Program-made: the position numbers and the translations under genes
Shown: positions 56,784 to 64,000 of the stretch, piece after piece
Numbering within the stretch: position 1 is the stretch's first letter
Layout of the letters: every line of letters starts with the position of its first letter
Assembly (NCBI RefSeq): GCF_009391885.1
Contig: NZ_VZII01000041.1
Location: 124,001-188,000, forward strand
DNA: 64,000 nucleotides
Reading direction: 5' to 3'
Source of the DNA: Pseudomonas sp. MN1F
Lineage (GTDB): Bacteria > Pseudomonadota > Gammaproteobacteria > Pseudomonadales > Pseudomonadaceae
The notes under the pieces: generated by a model
What the model was told of the DNA's origin: nothing
The model's database searches: none
What the model saw: the letters and a program-made list of their open reading frames with translations, nothing else

Positions 56784-58076
56784 TCAGGAGGCGCTTACCG
56801 CCTGTGGTCTGTGGCGACGGTACAGCACGGTCGTGGCGGTAAACCCGCACACGGCCGCGAACATCAGCCAGTAGGCCGGCGATGCCTTGTCGCCGGTGGC
56901 CTGTACCAACAGTGTCGAAACCGCCGGCGTGAAGCCGCCGAACAGCGCGGTGGCCAGGCTGAAGGCCAGCGAGAAGCCGACCACCCGCACGTTGGCCGGC
57001 ATCACCTCGGTCAGCGCCGCGACCATGGCGCCGTTGTACATCCCGAAGAAGAACGAGAAGTACAGCAACACCGCAAGCAGGCGCTCGAAGCTGGGGGCCT
57101 CGGCCAGCCAGTGCATGGCCGGGTAGGCGGTCAGCACGCACAGCAGCGAAATCGCCAACAACTGCGGGCGCCGGCCGATGCGGTCGGAGAGGGCGCCACC
57201 GATGGGCAGCCAGATGAAGTTGCTGACGCCCACCAGCAGGGTCACCACCAGGCTGTCGGTGGTACTCAGCTGCAGTACGGTCTTGCCGAAGGTCGGGGTG
57301 TAGACCGTGATCAGGTAGAACGTGGTGGTGGTCATCGCCGCCAGCAGGCCGCCGGCCAGCACCGTGCGCCAGTTGTCGCACATCGAACGGAACACCTCGG
57401 CCGCGCCCGGGTGATGCGCGCGCGCCTTGAACGCTTCGGTCTCCTGCAGTGAGCGGCGGATGACGAAGATGAACGGGATGATCACGCAGCCGACGAAGAA
57501 TGGGATACGCCAGCCCCAGCTGGCCACTTCATGGGTATCCATGCAGGCATTGAGCGTATAGCCCAGTGCCGCCGCCACGACGATCGCCACCTGCTGGCTT
57601 GCCGATTGCCAGCTGGTGTAGAAGCCGGTACGCCCCGGCGTGGCGATTTCCGAGAGGTAGACGGAAACACCCCCCAGCTCGGCGCCAGCGGAAAAGCCCT
57701 GCAACAGCCGCCCCAGCAGCACCAGCAACGGGGCGAGGACGCCGATGCTGGCGTAACCCGGTACCAGCGCAATCAGCACGGTGCCGGCGGCCATGATCGA
57801 CAGCGTCACGATCAGCCCTTTGCGCCGGCCGACCTTGTCGATGTAGGCGCCCAGCACGATGGCGCCCAGCGGGCGCATCAGGAAGCCCGAGCCGAACACC
57901 GCGAAGGTCATCATCAACGAGGCGAACTCGCTGCTTGCCGGGAAGAACGTCTGGGAGATGTAGGTGGCATAGAAACCGAACAGGAAGAAATCGAACTGTT
58001 CGAGGAAGTTGCCGCTGGTGACCCGCAGGATGGCGCCCAGCTTGGCGCCCCTGGTCTGTGTTGTTGTTTTCATCAT
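56784..58076 (-). CDS. tcuC: Tricarballylate/citrate-proton symporter (MHS family)
   Basis: MFS metabolite:H+ symporter of about 430 residues with 12 membrane segments. MHS features include NFLEQFDFFLFGFYATYIS, GAYIDKVGRRKGLIVTLSIMA (split at the loop) and GRLLQGFSAGAELGG. As the last gene of the tcu set, it imports tricarballylate (or citrate). Starts at 58076 or 58073 (two adjacent ATGs); the first is chosen. tcuB lies 37 bases upstream. Confidence 0.9.
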   Translation of the reverse strand: MMKTTTQTRGAKLGAILRVTSGNFLEQFDFFLFGFYATYISQTFFPASSEFASLMMTFAVFGSGFLMRPLGAIVLGAYIDKVGRRKGLIVTLSIMAAGTVLIALVPGYASIGVLAPLLVLLGRLLQGFSAGAELGGVSVYLSEIATPGRTGFYTSWQSASQQVAIVVAAALGYTLNACMDTHEVASWGWRIPFFVGCVIIPFIFVIRRSLQETEAFKARAHHPGAAEVFRSMCDNWRTVLAGGLLAAMTTTTFYLITVYTPTFGKTVLQLSTTDSLVVTLLVGVSNFIWLPIGGALSDRIGRRPQLLAISLLCVLTAYPAMHWLAEAPSFERLLAVLLYFSFFFGMYNGAMVAALTEVMPANVRVVGFSLAFSLATALFGGFTPAVSTLLVQATGDKASPAYWLMFAAVCGFTATTVLYRRHRPQAVSAS

Positions 58077-58113
58077 GGCTACCGTTTTGCTCGCTTTTGT
58101 TGTTTTGGGATGT

Positions 58114-59274
58114 TCAATCGCTGCCGGCATTGATCGGATTGGGCTGACGTTTCTCGATGGCGTGCTTGAGCAGCGCCGCGCTGCGGAAGATGCCGTGGGC
58201 GAATTTGCCGTAGGGCATGGTCAGGAAGAACGCCATCACCAGCCCCAGGTGCAGGGCCAGCAGCAGGCCAAGGGCACTGGTTTCGCGAAACGCCAGCAGG
58301 GCCAGGCCGCTGGCGCTGACCAGCAACAGCAGGGCGATGAAACCGCGGTCCATGGGCTTTTGCTCGGCGTCGCCGTGGGCGGGGTTGCGCTGCAGGTTCA
58401 GGTACAGCAGCCCGGCAGGGCCGACCAGCAGGCCCAGGCCTCCGGCGATGCCGAGCATGACCGGCAGGCTCAGCACCGGGTAGGGCGCCGCCAGGCCCAG
58501 CAGGTAGTGGTAGAGCGTCGCGCTGGCGGTGGCCGCCAGGCACAGCAGGAAGCCGTAGAAGGTCAGGTGATGGAAGCGCCGCCGCCACAGGGTGAAGCGA
58601 TCATCGGCGTTGTTGCAGCCTTCGCCGTGGCCACCGTCCAGGTACTTGAGCGTGGCCACGCTGGCTGTCGCTTCCACTGCTGCGGCGGTTTTCAGCCCGG
58701 CGGCGGCCGCAGGTGGCGAAACGTCGCGCCAGAACCGGCGTACGCCCAGGCCCAAGGCGATGGCTGCAAAGCCGAACACCGCGCCAAACATCAGCGCCAG
58801 GGTGTTGTGCGCAAAGATGCCGTAGAAGTTGCCCCCAGGCATGGGCCTGAACAGGTTGCCCATGGCCAGCAGGCTCAGGCACAGGAACAGCACCAGGGCG
58901 AAGCCGCTGGCCAGTGCCAGGGTCAGGCCGTTGCGCTGGTACAGACGGCCCAGGGCACGGGGCCAGGCGTATTCGACGTAGGTGTCGAGGCGTACCTTGG
59001 CCATGGCCTTGGGCACGTTGACCTCGAACGCATGGGGCGCGGCGTACTGGCAGGCGTGCAGGCAGGCGCCGCAGTTGTGGCAGAGGTTGGCCAGGTAGTG
59101 GATGTCGGCCTGGGCGAATTCCAGGCGCCGGGTCATCGCCGGAAACACCGCGCAGAAACCTTCACAGTAGCGGCAGGCATTGCAGATGCTCATCTGCCGC
59201 TGCACTTCGCTTTCGTGCACGTTCAGCACCGGGATCAGTTCGCTTTTTTGTGCCTGCGGATCAAACAGCTGCAT
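58114..59274 (-). CDS. tcuB: Tricarballylate utilization electron-transfer protein TcuB
   Basis: Iron-sulphur membrane protein of 386 residues. The N-terminal half has two ferredoxin-type 4Fe-4S motifs (CNACRYCEGFC and CHNCGACLHAC, each followed by a more distant Cys or Pro). Six or so membrane segments fill the rest. It reoxidises the FADH2 of TcuA and passes the electrons to the quinone pool. It overlaps the tcuA 3' end by 14 bases. The start is ATG 59274 (MQLFDPQ). Confidence 0.92.
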   Translation of the reverse strand: MQLFDPQAQKSELIPVLNVHESEVQRQMSICNACRYCEGFCAVFPAMTRRLEFAQADIHYLANLCHNCGACLHACQYAAPHAFEVNVPKAMAKVRLDTYVEYAWPRALGRLYQRNGLTLALASGFALVLFLCLSLLAMGNLFRPMPGGNFYGIFAHNTLALMFGAVFGFAAIALGLGVRRFWRDVSPPAAAAGLKTAAAVEATASVATLKYLDGGHGEGCNNADDRFTLWRRRFHHLTFYGFLLCLAATASATLYHYLLGLAAPYPVLSLPVMLGIAGGLGLLVGPAGLLYLNLQRNPAHGDAEQKPMDRGFIALLLLVSASGLALLAFRETSALGLLLALHLGLVMAFFLTMPYGKFAHGIFRSAALLKHAIEKRQPNPINAGSD

Positions 59275-60706
59275 GGCGTGCCTCCTGGTTGTCGACAAAG
59301 CCTGCGCTGGCGGCCGCCTGGACACCGGCGATACGGCCGAACGCCGTGCCGATGGCCATGCCGATGCCGGCGGTGTAGCCCTTGCCCAGTACGTTACCGG
59401 CCATCATTTCTCCTGCGACGAAAAGGTTGGGGCTGGGCTTGCCGGCGAAATGCACGGCGGCGCTTTCGTCGGTCGCCAGGCCCAGGTAGGTGAACGTGAC
59501 GCCTGGCTTGAGCGGGTAGGCGTAAAACGGTGGTTTGACCAGCGGGCGGGCCCAGTGGGTCTTGGCCGGGGCCAGGCCTGTGGTGTGGCAGTCGTCGAGC
59601 GCGGTATGGTCGAAGGTGCCGACCTGGCAGGCATTGTTGAACGCCTCGATGGTCTGGCAAAACTGCGCTTCTGGCAGGCCCAGCTTGTGTGCCAGTTCAG
59701 TCAGGGAATTGGCCGTGGTACCCGGAAATACCGGTGGCATGAAGCGGCCGATGGCCTGCTGGTCGATGATCGAATAGGCCTGCTGACCCGGTTGGCCAGC
59801 CACCAGGCGGCCCCAGATGGCATATCGCTTGGGCCAGAAGTCTTCGCCTTCGTCATAGAAACGCTCGCCGTCGCGGTTGACCACCACGCCCAGTGACACG
59901 CAGTCGATGCGGGTGCAGATACCGCCGTCATACAGCGGTGCGCGGGCGTCGATGGCGACCATGTGCGCCTGGGTCGGGTCGCCGATGATATCGGCGCCAA
60001 GTTCGCCCATGCGCTTGAGCAGGATGCCGGTGTTGAAGCGCGTGCCGCGGATCAGGAAGTTGTCCGACGGCCATTCGCCACGGGCATTCTGGCCCCAGGC
60101 TTCGCGCAACCACTCACGGTTGGACTCGAAGCCGCCCGCCGCCAGCACGCAGGTCTTGGCTTCGATACGTTCGGCAGGCAGCTGCCGGCCCTCGACTTCG
60201 CGGGCGGGCAGGTGAGCGGCGACGAACCTGCCGCCCTGCAGTTCGATATCGTTGACCTGAGCGTTGTAGCGCACCTGCACGCCGAGCCGTTCGGCACTGC
60301 GGAAGTAGGCGTTCACCAACGCCTTGCCGCCGCCCATGAAAAACGCGTTGGTCCGCGCTACATGCAGTGCGCCGGACAGCGGCGGCTGAAAATGCACGCC
60401 ATGGCTGCGCATCCAGTCACGGCAGCTGGAGGAGGCGCGGATGGCAATGCGCGCGAGTTTTTCGTTGGTCAGGCCGCCGGTGACCTTGAGCAGGTCCTGC
60501 CAGTACTCCTCTTCGGGGTAGGCGTCGACCAGCACATCCTGGGGCGCGTCGTGCATGCAGCGCAGGTTGCGGGTGTGCTGCGAGTTGCCGCCACGCCAGG
60601 CCTTGGGCGCGGCCTCCAGCAGCATGACGCTGGCGCCGGCCTCACGGGCCATCAGCGCGGCGCAGAGGGCGGCGTTGCCACCACCAATTACAAGAACATC
60701 GATCAT
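59261..60706 (-). CDS. tcuA: FAD-dependent tricarballylate dehydrogenase TcuA
   Basis: Flavoprotein of 481 residues that oxidises tricarballylate to cis-aconitate. The Rossmann FAD motif is VLVIGGGNAALCAALMAREAG at the N-terminus, and the C-terminal FAD block is FVAGEMMAGNVLGKGYTAGIGMA. The succinate dehydrogenase/fumarate reductase-like middle has HTALDD and related segments. Its order with tcuB, tcuC and the LysR gene equals Salmonella tcuRABC. The start is ATG 60706 (MIDVLVIGG). Confidence 0.92.
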   Translation of the reverse strand: MIDVLVIGGGNAALCAALMAREAGASVMLLEAAPKAWRGGNSQHTRNLRCMHDAPQDVLVDAYPEEEYWQDLLKVTGGLTNEKLARIAIRASSSCRDWMRSHGVHFQPPLSGALHVARTNAFFMGGGKALVNAYFRSAERLGVQVRYNAQVNDIELQGGRFVAAHLPAREVEGRQLPAERIEAKTCVLAAGGFESNREWLREAWGQNARGEWPSDNFLIRGTRFNTGILLKRMGELGADIIGDPTQAHMVAIDARAPLYDGGICTRIDCVSLGVVVNRDGERFYDEGEDFWPKRYAIWGRLVAGQPGQQAYSIIDQQAIGRFMPPVFPGTTANSLTELAHKLGLPEAQFCQTIEAFNNACQVGTFDHTALDDCHTTGLAPAKTHWARPLVKPPFYAYPLKPGVTFTYLGLATDESAAVHFAGKPSPNLFVAGEMMAGNVLGKGYTAGIGMAIGTAFGRIAGVQAAASAGFVDNQEARHAAV

Positions 60707-60821
60707 TTTCGCTCCTCGGTCGCAAGGAGGCATGAACGTAGGGCCCCTTACGAGTGAGGAGAAAGTAGGGCGATCGGCCAAGTGTCGAAAGGCGGGCTAC
60801 GGCATGGGGTGTTCAGTTTTT

Positions 60822-61754
60822 CTAAAGGCTGGCCTCTTCGATCCAGGTCGCCCCGGGCCATTGCCGCTGGCTGACCAGCTGGTGCGCAACGTCGATGATT
60901 ACGCGCCGGGCGGCCAGCGCGGCAGGTGACAGCTCATCGTCCGCCAGGGTTGCCAGCAGGTTGCGCCGGCCGACGTGGGCGTCGCTGATCTGCGCGACCC
61001 GCAGCCCGCTTTCACCACTGAGCGCGGCGGCGGCGCCCGGCTGGATGGTGGCGGCGTGGCCGGCGCGCACGGCGTTCATCAGGACGGCCAGGCCATCGAC
61101 TTCCATGATGATGTTCGGCACCAGGCCGGAGCGTTCGAACGCCGTCATCAGGGTCGAGCGCAGGCCGTGCTGGGCGCTGGGCATGACCAGCGGCAGCTGG
61201 CCCAGGTCGGCCAGTTGCACGCTGCTTTCGGGCGCGCGGGGCAGCTGTGGCGGGCTGATGACGAACAGCCGCTCATCCAGTAGCGGCGTCACGCTCCAGC
61301 GTTTGCCGCCTTCGAGCTGGAACAGGATGGCAAGGTCGATTTGCCGGGCGTTGAGCTGCGCGGCCAGGTGCCCGGAGAGCATTTCCACCAAGTGCAGCTG
61401 GATATCGGGGTAGCGCTCGCGCATGGCATTGATCAGCGGCAGCGCCAGCACGGTCGCGGTGGTGGGTGGCAAGCCGACAGTCACGTAGCCGCTCATGCGC
61501 CCGCGGTGGGCGGCCAGGATGGCGTTTTCGGCCTGGCGCAGGCTGAGCTGGGCATGGTGCAGGAACGCCATGCCGGCGCTGGTTGGCGTGACACCTGTGC
61601 TGCTGCGGTTGAGCAGGCGGGTACACAGCTCGCTTTCGAGCTTGGCGATCTGTTGGCTCAGGGCGGAGACGCCAACCTCCAGTTCGAGCGCGGCGCGGCC
61701 AAGGCTGCCGTGTTCGATGATTTTGACGAAGTAGCGCAGTTGCCTGAGTTCCAA
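60822..61754 (-). CDS. tcuR: LysR-family regulator of the tricarballylate operon (TcuR)
   Basis: LysR-type regulator of 310 residues. The N-terminal HTH is MELRQLRYFVKIIEHGSLGR with VSALSQQIAKLE, followed by an effector domain. It lies directly upstream of tcuA (115-base gap) in the same direction, as in Salmonella. The start is TTG 61754, placed seven bases after AGGAG. TcuR activates tcuABC in response to tricarballylate in Salmonella; that role is inferred here. Confidence 0.88.
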   Translation of the reverse strand: MELRQLRYFVKIIEHGSLGRAALELEVGVSALSQQIAKLESELCTRLLNRSSTGVTPTSAGMAFLHHAQLSLRQAENAILAAHRGRMSGYVTVGLPPTTATVLALPLINAMRERYPDIQLHLVEMLSGHLAAQLNARQIDLAILFQLEGGKRWSVTPLLDERLFVISPPQLPRAPESSVQLADLGQLPLVMPSAQHGLRSTLMTAFERSGLVPNIIMEVDGLAVLMNAVRAGHAATIQPGAAAALSGESGLRVAQISDAHVGRRNLLATLADDELSPAALAARRVIIDVAHQLVSQRQWPGATWIEEASL

Positions 61755-61864
61755 GGGGGGGCTCCTGACGATGGCAGAGGAGGTGATGGCTGATCGAGTA
61801 GTCTAACCTGCCTGCTGCGTCAGGCCTGCGTTCGGTGCTCTCAAGTCGCATTCGCCGTGACGCG

Positions 61865-62911
61865 TCATGCACTTTCGCGGGTAATCAATTCGCATTGCAG
61901 CAAGTTCAAGCGTTCGACTTCGCCCTCATGTTCCACGCATCCCAAATGCTGCAATACCCGCATGGCTGCCAATTCGCCAATTTGCCGCGACGGTGGCCGC
62001 AACGTGGTCAGGCTGGGCAACAGCATCTCGGCGAACGGGTAGTCGCCAAAACCGACGATGGCCATGTCCTCGGGCAAGCGCAGCCCGGCACGCTGGCCGG
62101 CAAGGAGGGCGCCGGCGGCCAGGTTGTCGTTGGCGAAGATGATCGCCTCAGGGCGAGGGTCGCGGCGGATCAACGCCTGCATGGCCTGTTTGCCGGCCTC
62201 GAACGGCGCGCAGTCAGCCGAAGGCACGAACACCCAGGGCTCAAGCCCGGCTTCACGCAATGCTTCGATGTAGCCATCGCGCCGCTCCAGCGCGCTGAAG
62301 TCGCCTGCCGCGCTGTTCTGCACAAAGGCGATGCGTCGATGGCCCTTGCCCAGCAGATAGCGGCACGCCTGCACACCCACCTGGTGATGGAGGAAGCCAA
62401 CCTGCAGCGGCGAGCGTTCCGGGCGATAGTCCCAGATCTCCACCACCGGTACGTCGGCCTCGCTGAGCATCTTCTCGGTGGCCGGGCTGTGGAAATGGCT
62501 GGTCACCACCAACGCTGCCGGCGACCAGCCGAGAAAGGCCCGCACGGCGCTTTCTTCCTGGGCCTCGCTGAAATAACTGGACGCCAGCAACAGCTGGTAG
62601 CCATGCCGGCTCATGGTGTCGCTGAAGGCCTGGATGGTCTGGGCGAAAATCGGCCCGGAGATGTTCGGAATGACCATGCCGACGATACGGCCACGGGCAG
62701 AGGCCAGGCCTCCCGCCACCAGGTTCGGCACATAACCCAGCGCTTGTACCGCTGCTTCGATGCGTTCGCGCAGGGGGGGTGACACCTGCTCGGGCTGGTT
62801 GAAGTAGCGCGATACGCTGATGGCCGACACATTGGCGGCCCGCGCCACTTCAGCGAGCGTGACACGGCCCGCGCCACGGCGCTTGCGGGTGGGTTCCTTG
62901 GCTTGGCTCAC
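61865..62911 (-). CDS. LacI-family regulator, GntR-like
   Basis: LacI/GalR-type repressor of 348 residues. The HTH is at residues 17-40 (VTLAEVARAANVSAISVSRYF), with the hinge helix LASARG beyond. The sugar-binding core has IVGMVIPNISGPIFAQTIQ and PEAIIFANDNLAAGALLAGQRAG (split here to show motifs). It resembles the gluconate regulator GntR but faces a TonB receptor rather than gntK/gntP. Two LacI palindromes lie upstream, pointing to autoregulation and control of the receptor gene. Confidence 0.92.
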   Translation of the reverse strand: MSQAKEPTRKRRGAGRVTLAEVARAANVSAISVSRYFNQPEQVSPPLRERIEAAVQALGYVPNLVAGGLASARGRIVGMVIPNISGPIFAQTIQAFSDTMSRHGYQLLLASSYFSEAQEESAVRAFLGWSPAALVVTSHFHSPATEKMLSEADVPVVEIWDYRPERSPLQVGFLHHQVGVQACRYLLGKGHRRIAFVQNSAAGDFSALERRDGYIEALREAGLEPWVFVPSADCAPFEAGKQAMQALIRRDPRPEAIIFANDNLAAGALLAGQRAGLRLPEDMAIVGFGDYPFAEMLLPSLTTLRPPSRQIGELAAMRVLQHLGCVEHEGEVERLNLLQCELITRESA

Positions 62912-62939
62912 AGGCTGGCCTCGTTGGGAGATGAGGCGA

Positions 62940-62953
62940 TGTTAGCGCTAACG
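62940..62953. promoter_or_regulatory. LacI-type operator 1
   Basis: TGTTAGCGCTAACG contains the perfect 12-bp palindrome GTTAGCGCTAAC (62941-62952). The central CG is typical of LacI/GalR sites. It lies 30 bases upstream of the LacI gene start. Confidence 0.8.
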
Positions 62954-63041
62954 AGTCCCAGCCTGGCAAATAGCTTTATGGAATATAAATCGTATTTTTA
63001 AGTATTTGACCTGCTAAGCCAGAGCCTCTGATACTTGCTGA

Positions 63042-63055
63042 TGTTAGCGCTAACA
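63042..63055. promoter_or_regulatory. LacI-type operator 2
   Basis: TGTTAGCGCTAACA is a perfect 14-bp palindrome with the same core as operator 1, centred 102 bases away. It lies upstream of the TonB-dependent receptor gene (start 63172). Both sites probably bind the adjacent LacI protein. Confidence 0.82.
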
Positions 63056-63171
63056 AGCGCTGCTGTTGGCAAGCGCCTGCCACTCGCACGAGCGAGACCA
63101 GACACCCACAGCATCACCCGTGTCGGCCCCGTGCGGGCCATGGTCTGGTCTTTGAAGGCAGTCGCATCATC

Positions 63172-64000
63172 ATGCACAAACACCGCAAGGCATTCCCGTT
63201 CAAGCAACGTCAACCGCTGGCTGCCGCTGTACTGCTGGCCGCCATCGGCCAATCCACGCAAGCGGCCGAACCAACGCCGCAGGCCACGTCGCTGGACGCG
63301 GTGACCGTGACCGCCACCCGCCGCGAGTCGACCTTGCAGGAGGTGCCGGTGGCCGTTTCGGTGATCGACGGCGAACAACTCGAACGTGACAATCGCAACA
63401 ATGTCGCCAGCATCGTCCAGCAGGTGCCGACCCTCAATTACCGCGCCGGTGCGTCGAACAAGGACACGTCGTTGTTCATCCGCGGCGTGGGCACCATATC
63501 CACCTCGCCCGGCGTCGAGCCGACCGTGGCTACCGTGGTCGATGGCGTGGTGTTCGGCCGCCCCGGTCAGTCCACCCTCGACCTGCTCGACCTGGAGCGT
63601 ATCGAAGTGCTGCGCGGCCCCCAGGGTACGCTGTTTGGCAAGAATGCTTCCGCTGGCGTGCTGAACGTGGTCAGCAAGGCCATCCCCGAGCAGACCCAAG
63701 GCTATGTGGATTACTCGCACTTCGGCGGTGGCGACGAAAACCGCCTGCGCTTCGGCATCGGTGGCCGCCTCAACGAGCAGCTCAAAGGCTCGCTGAGTAC
63801 CTTGTGGGGTGACTACGATGGCAACGTCGAGAACGTCGCCAATGGCCACGACGTCAATGGCTACGAACGCAAGGGCGCCCGCGGCAAGCTGGAATTCGAG
63901 CCCAGTGACGACCTGCGCCTGACGCTGATCGCCGACTACATGAAAGGTGAGGACAGCTTGCCCAGCGGGGTGATCACCAGCGCCAGCACAGCCATCACCA
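63172..64000 (+). CDS. TonB-dependent outer-membrane receptor (3' truncated)
   Basis: Partial gene, open to the end of the window (276 codons visible). A signal peptide ends near QSTQAAE, after which LDAVTVTATRRES forms the TonB box and the start of the plug domain. Plug motifs RGVGTISTSPGVEPTV, VVDGVVFGRPGQ and IEVLRGPQGTLFGKNASAG are intact, and beta-barrel strands begin (YVDYSHFGGGDENRLRFG). The LacI regulator and paired operators suggest uptake of a sugar-type ligand. The cargo is unknown. Confidence 0.9.
   Translation, partial: MHKHRKAFPFKQRQPLAAAVLLAAIGQSTQAAEPTPQATSLDAVTVTATRRESTLQEVPVAVSVIDGEQLERDNRNNVASIVQQVPTLNYRAGASNKDTSLFIRGVGTISTSPGVEPTVATVVDGVVFGRPGQSTLDLLDLERIEVLRGPQGTLFGKNASAGVLNVVSKAIPEQTQGYVDYSHFGGGDENRLRFGIGGRLNEQLKGSLSTLWGDYDGNVENVANGHDVNGYERKGARGKLEFEPSDDLRLTLIADYMKGEDSLPSGVITSASTAIT

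Overview
The window reads as chromosomal DNA of a fluorescent pseudomonad of the Pseudomonas putida group. Pointers are the high G+C coding sequence, 35-bp-type REP palindromes, the PvdQ-type acylase next to lpxH-ppiB-glnS-cysS, a urease cluster in the order ureDABCEJFG, a lexA2-imuA-imuB-dnaE2 mutagenesis cassette, a mexEF-oprN efflux operon and hpd. I see no rRNA, tRNA, CRISPR array, insertion sequence or prophage. The window opens inside pvdQ and closes inside a TonB-dependent receptor gene.

Layout. 1-6.7 kb: pvdQ (5' end missing), lpxH and ppiB (minus strand, GTGA overlap), then glnS and cysS. 6.7-10.5 kb: a two-component pair, ilvE and a small hypothetical gene, all on the minus strand. 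10.6-16.3 kb: the urease operon, with a candidate sigma-54 promoter in front of ureD. 16.3-19.6 kb: a membrane diguanylate cyclase, a DUF899 protein and a HAD phosphatase. 19.7-25.4 kb: the damage-inducible lexA2-imuA-imuB-dnaE2 operon, whose candidate operator covers the start codon of lexA2. 25.4-30.2 kb: aldo/keto reductase and LysR regulator, divergent from a two-subunit CoA transferase and an AtoE-type short-chain acid carrier. 30.3-34.1 kb: a DapA-family lyase and a class II aldolase, divergent from an XRE-cupin regulator, then an AraC regulator and a LysE exporter. 34.2-38.4 kb: TerC-CBS-CorC protein, a RarD/EamA transporter and a CSS-EAL phosphodiesterase. 38.6-46.4 kb: hpd, a stand-alone CSS-motif sensor without an EAL domain, a DJ-1/PfpI protein, two related hybrid kinases tail to tail (the first broken by a one-base frameshift) and a HEAT/TPR membrane protein. 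46.6-53.8 kb: oprN-mexF-mexE and a divergent MFS transporter. 53.9-56.7 kb: a short RHS protein with an A+T-rich C-terminal toxin tail that looks like an M35 (aspzincin) zinc endopeptidase. 56.8-61.8 kb: the tricarballylate operon tcuR-tcuA-tcuB-tcuC (minus strand). 61.9-64 kb: a GntR-like LacI regulator divergent from a TonB-dependent receptor, with two near-identical LacI palindromes between them.

The most unusual items are the RHS/M35 toxin without a recognisable immunity gene, the frameshifted hybrid kinase beside its convergent paralogue, the sensor-only CSS protein, and several operator-like dyads that overlap or flank start codons.
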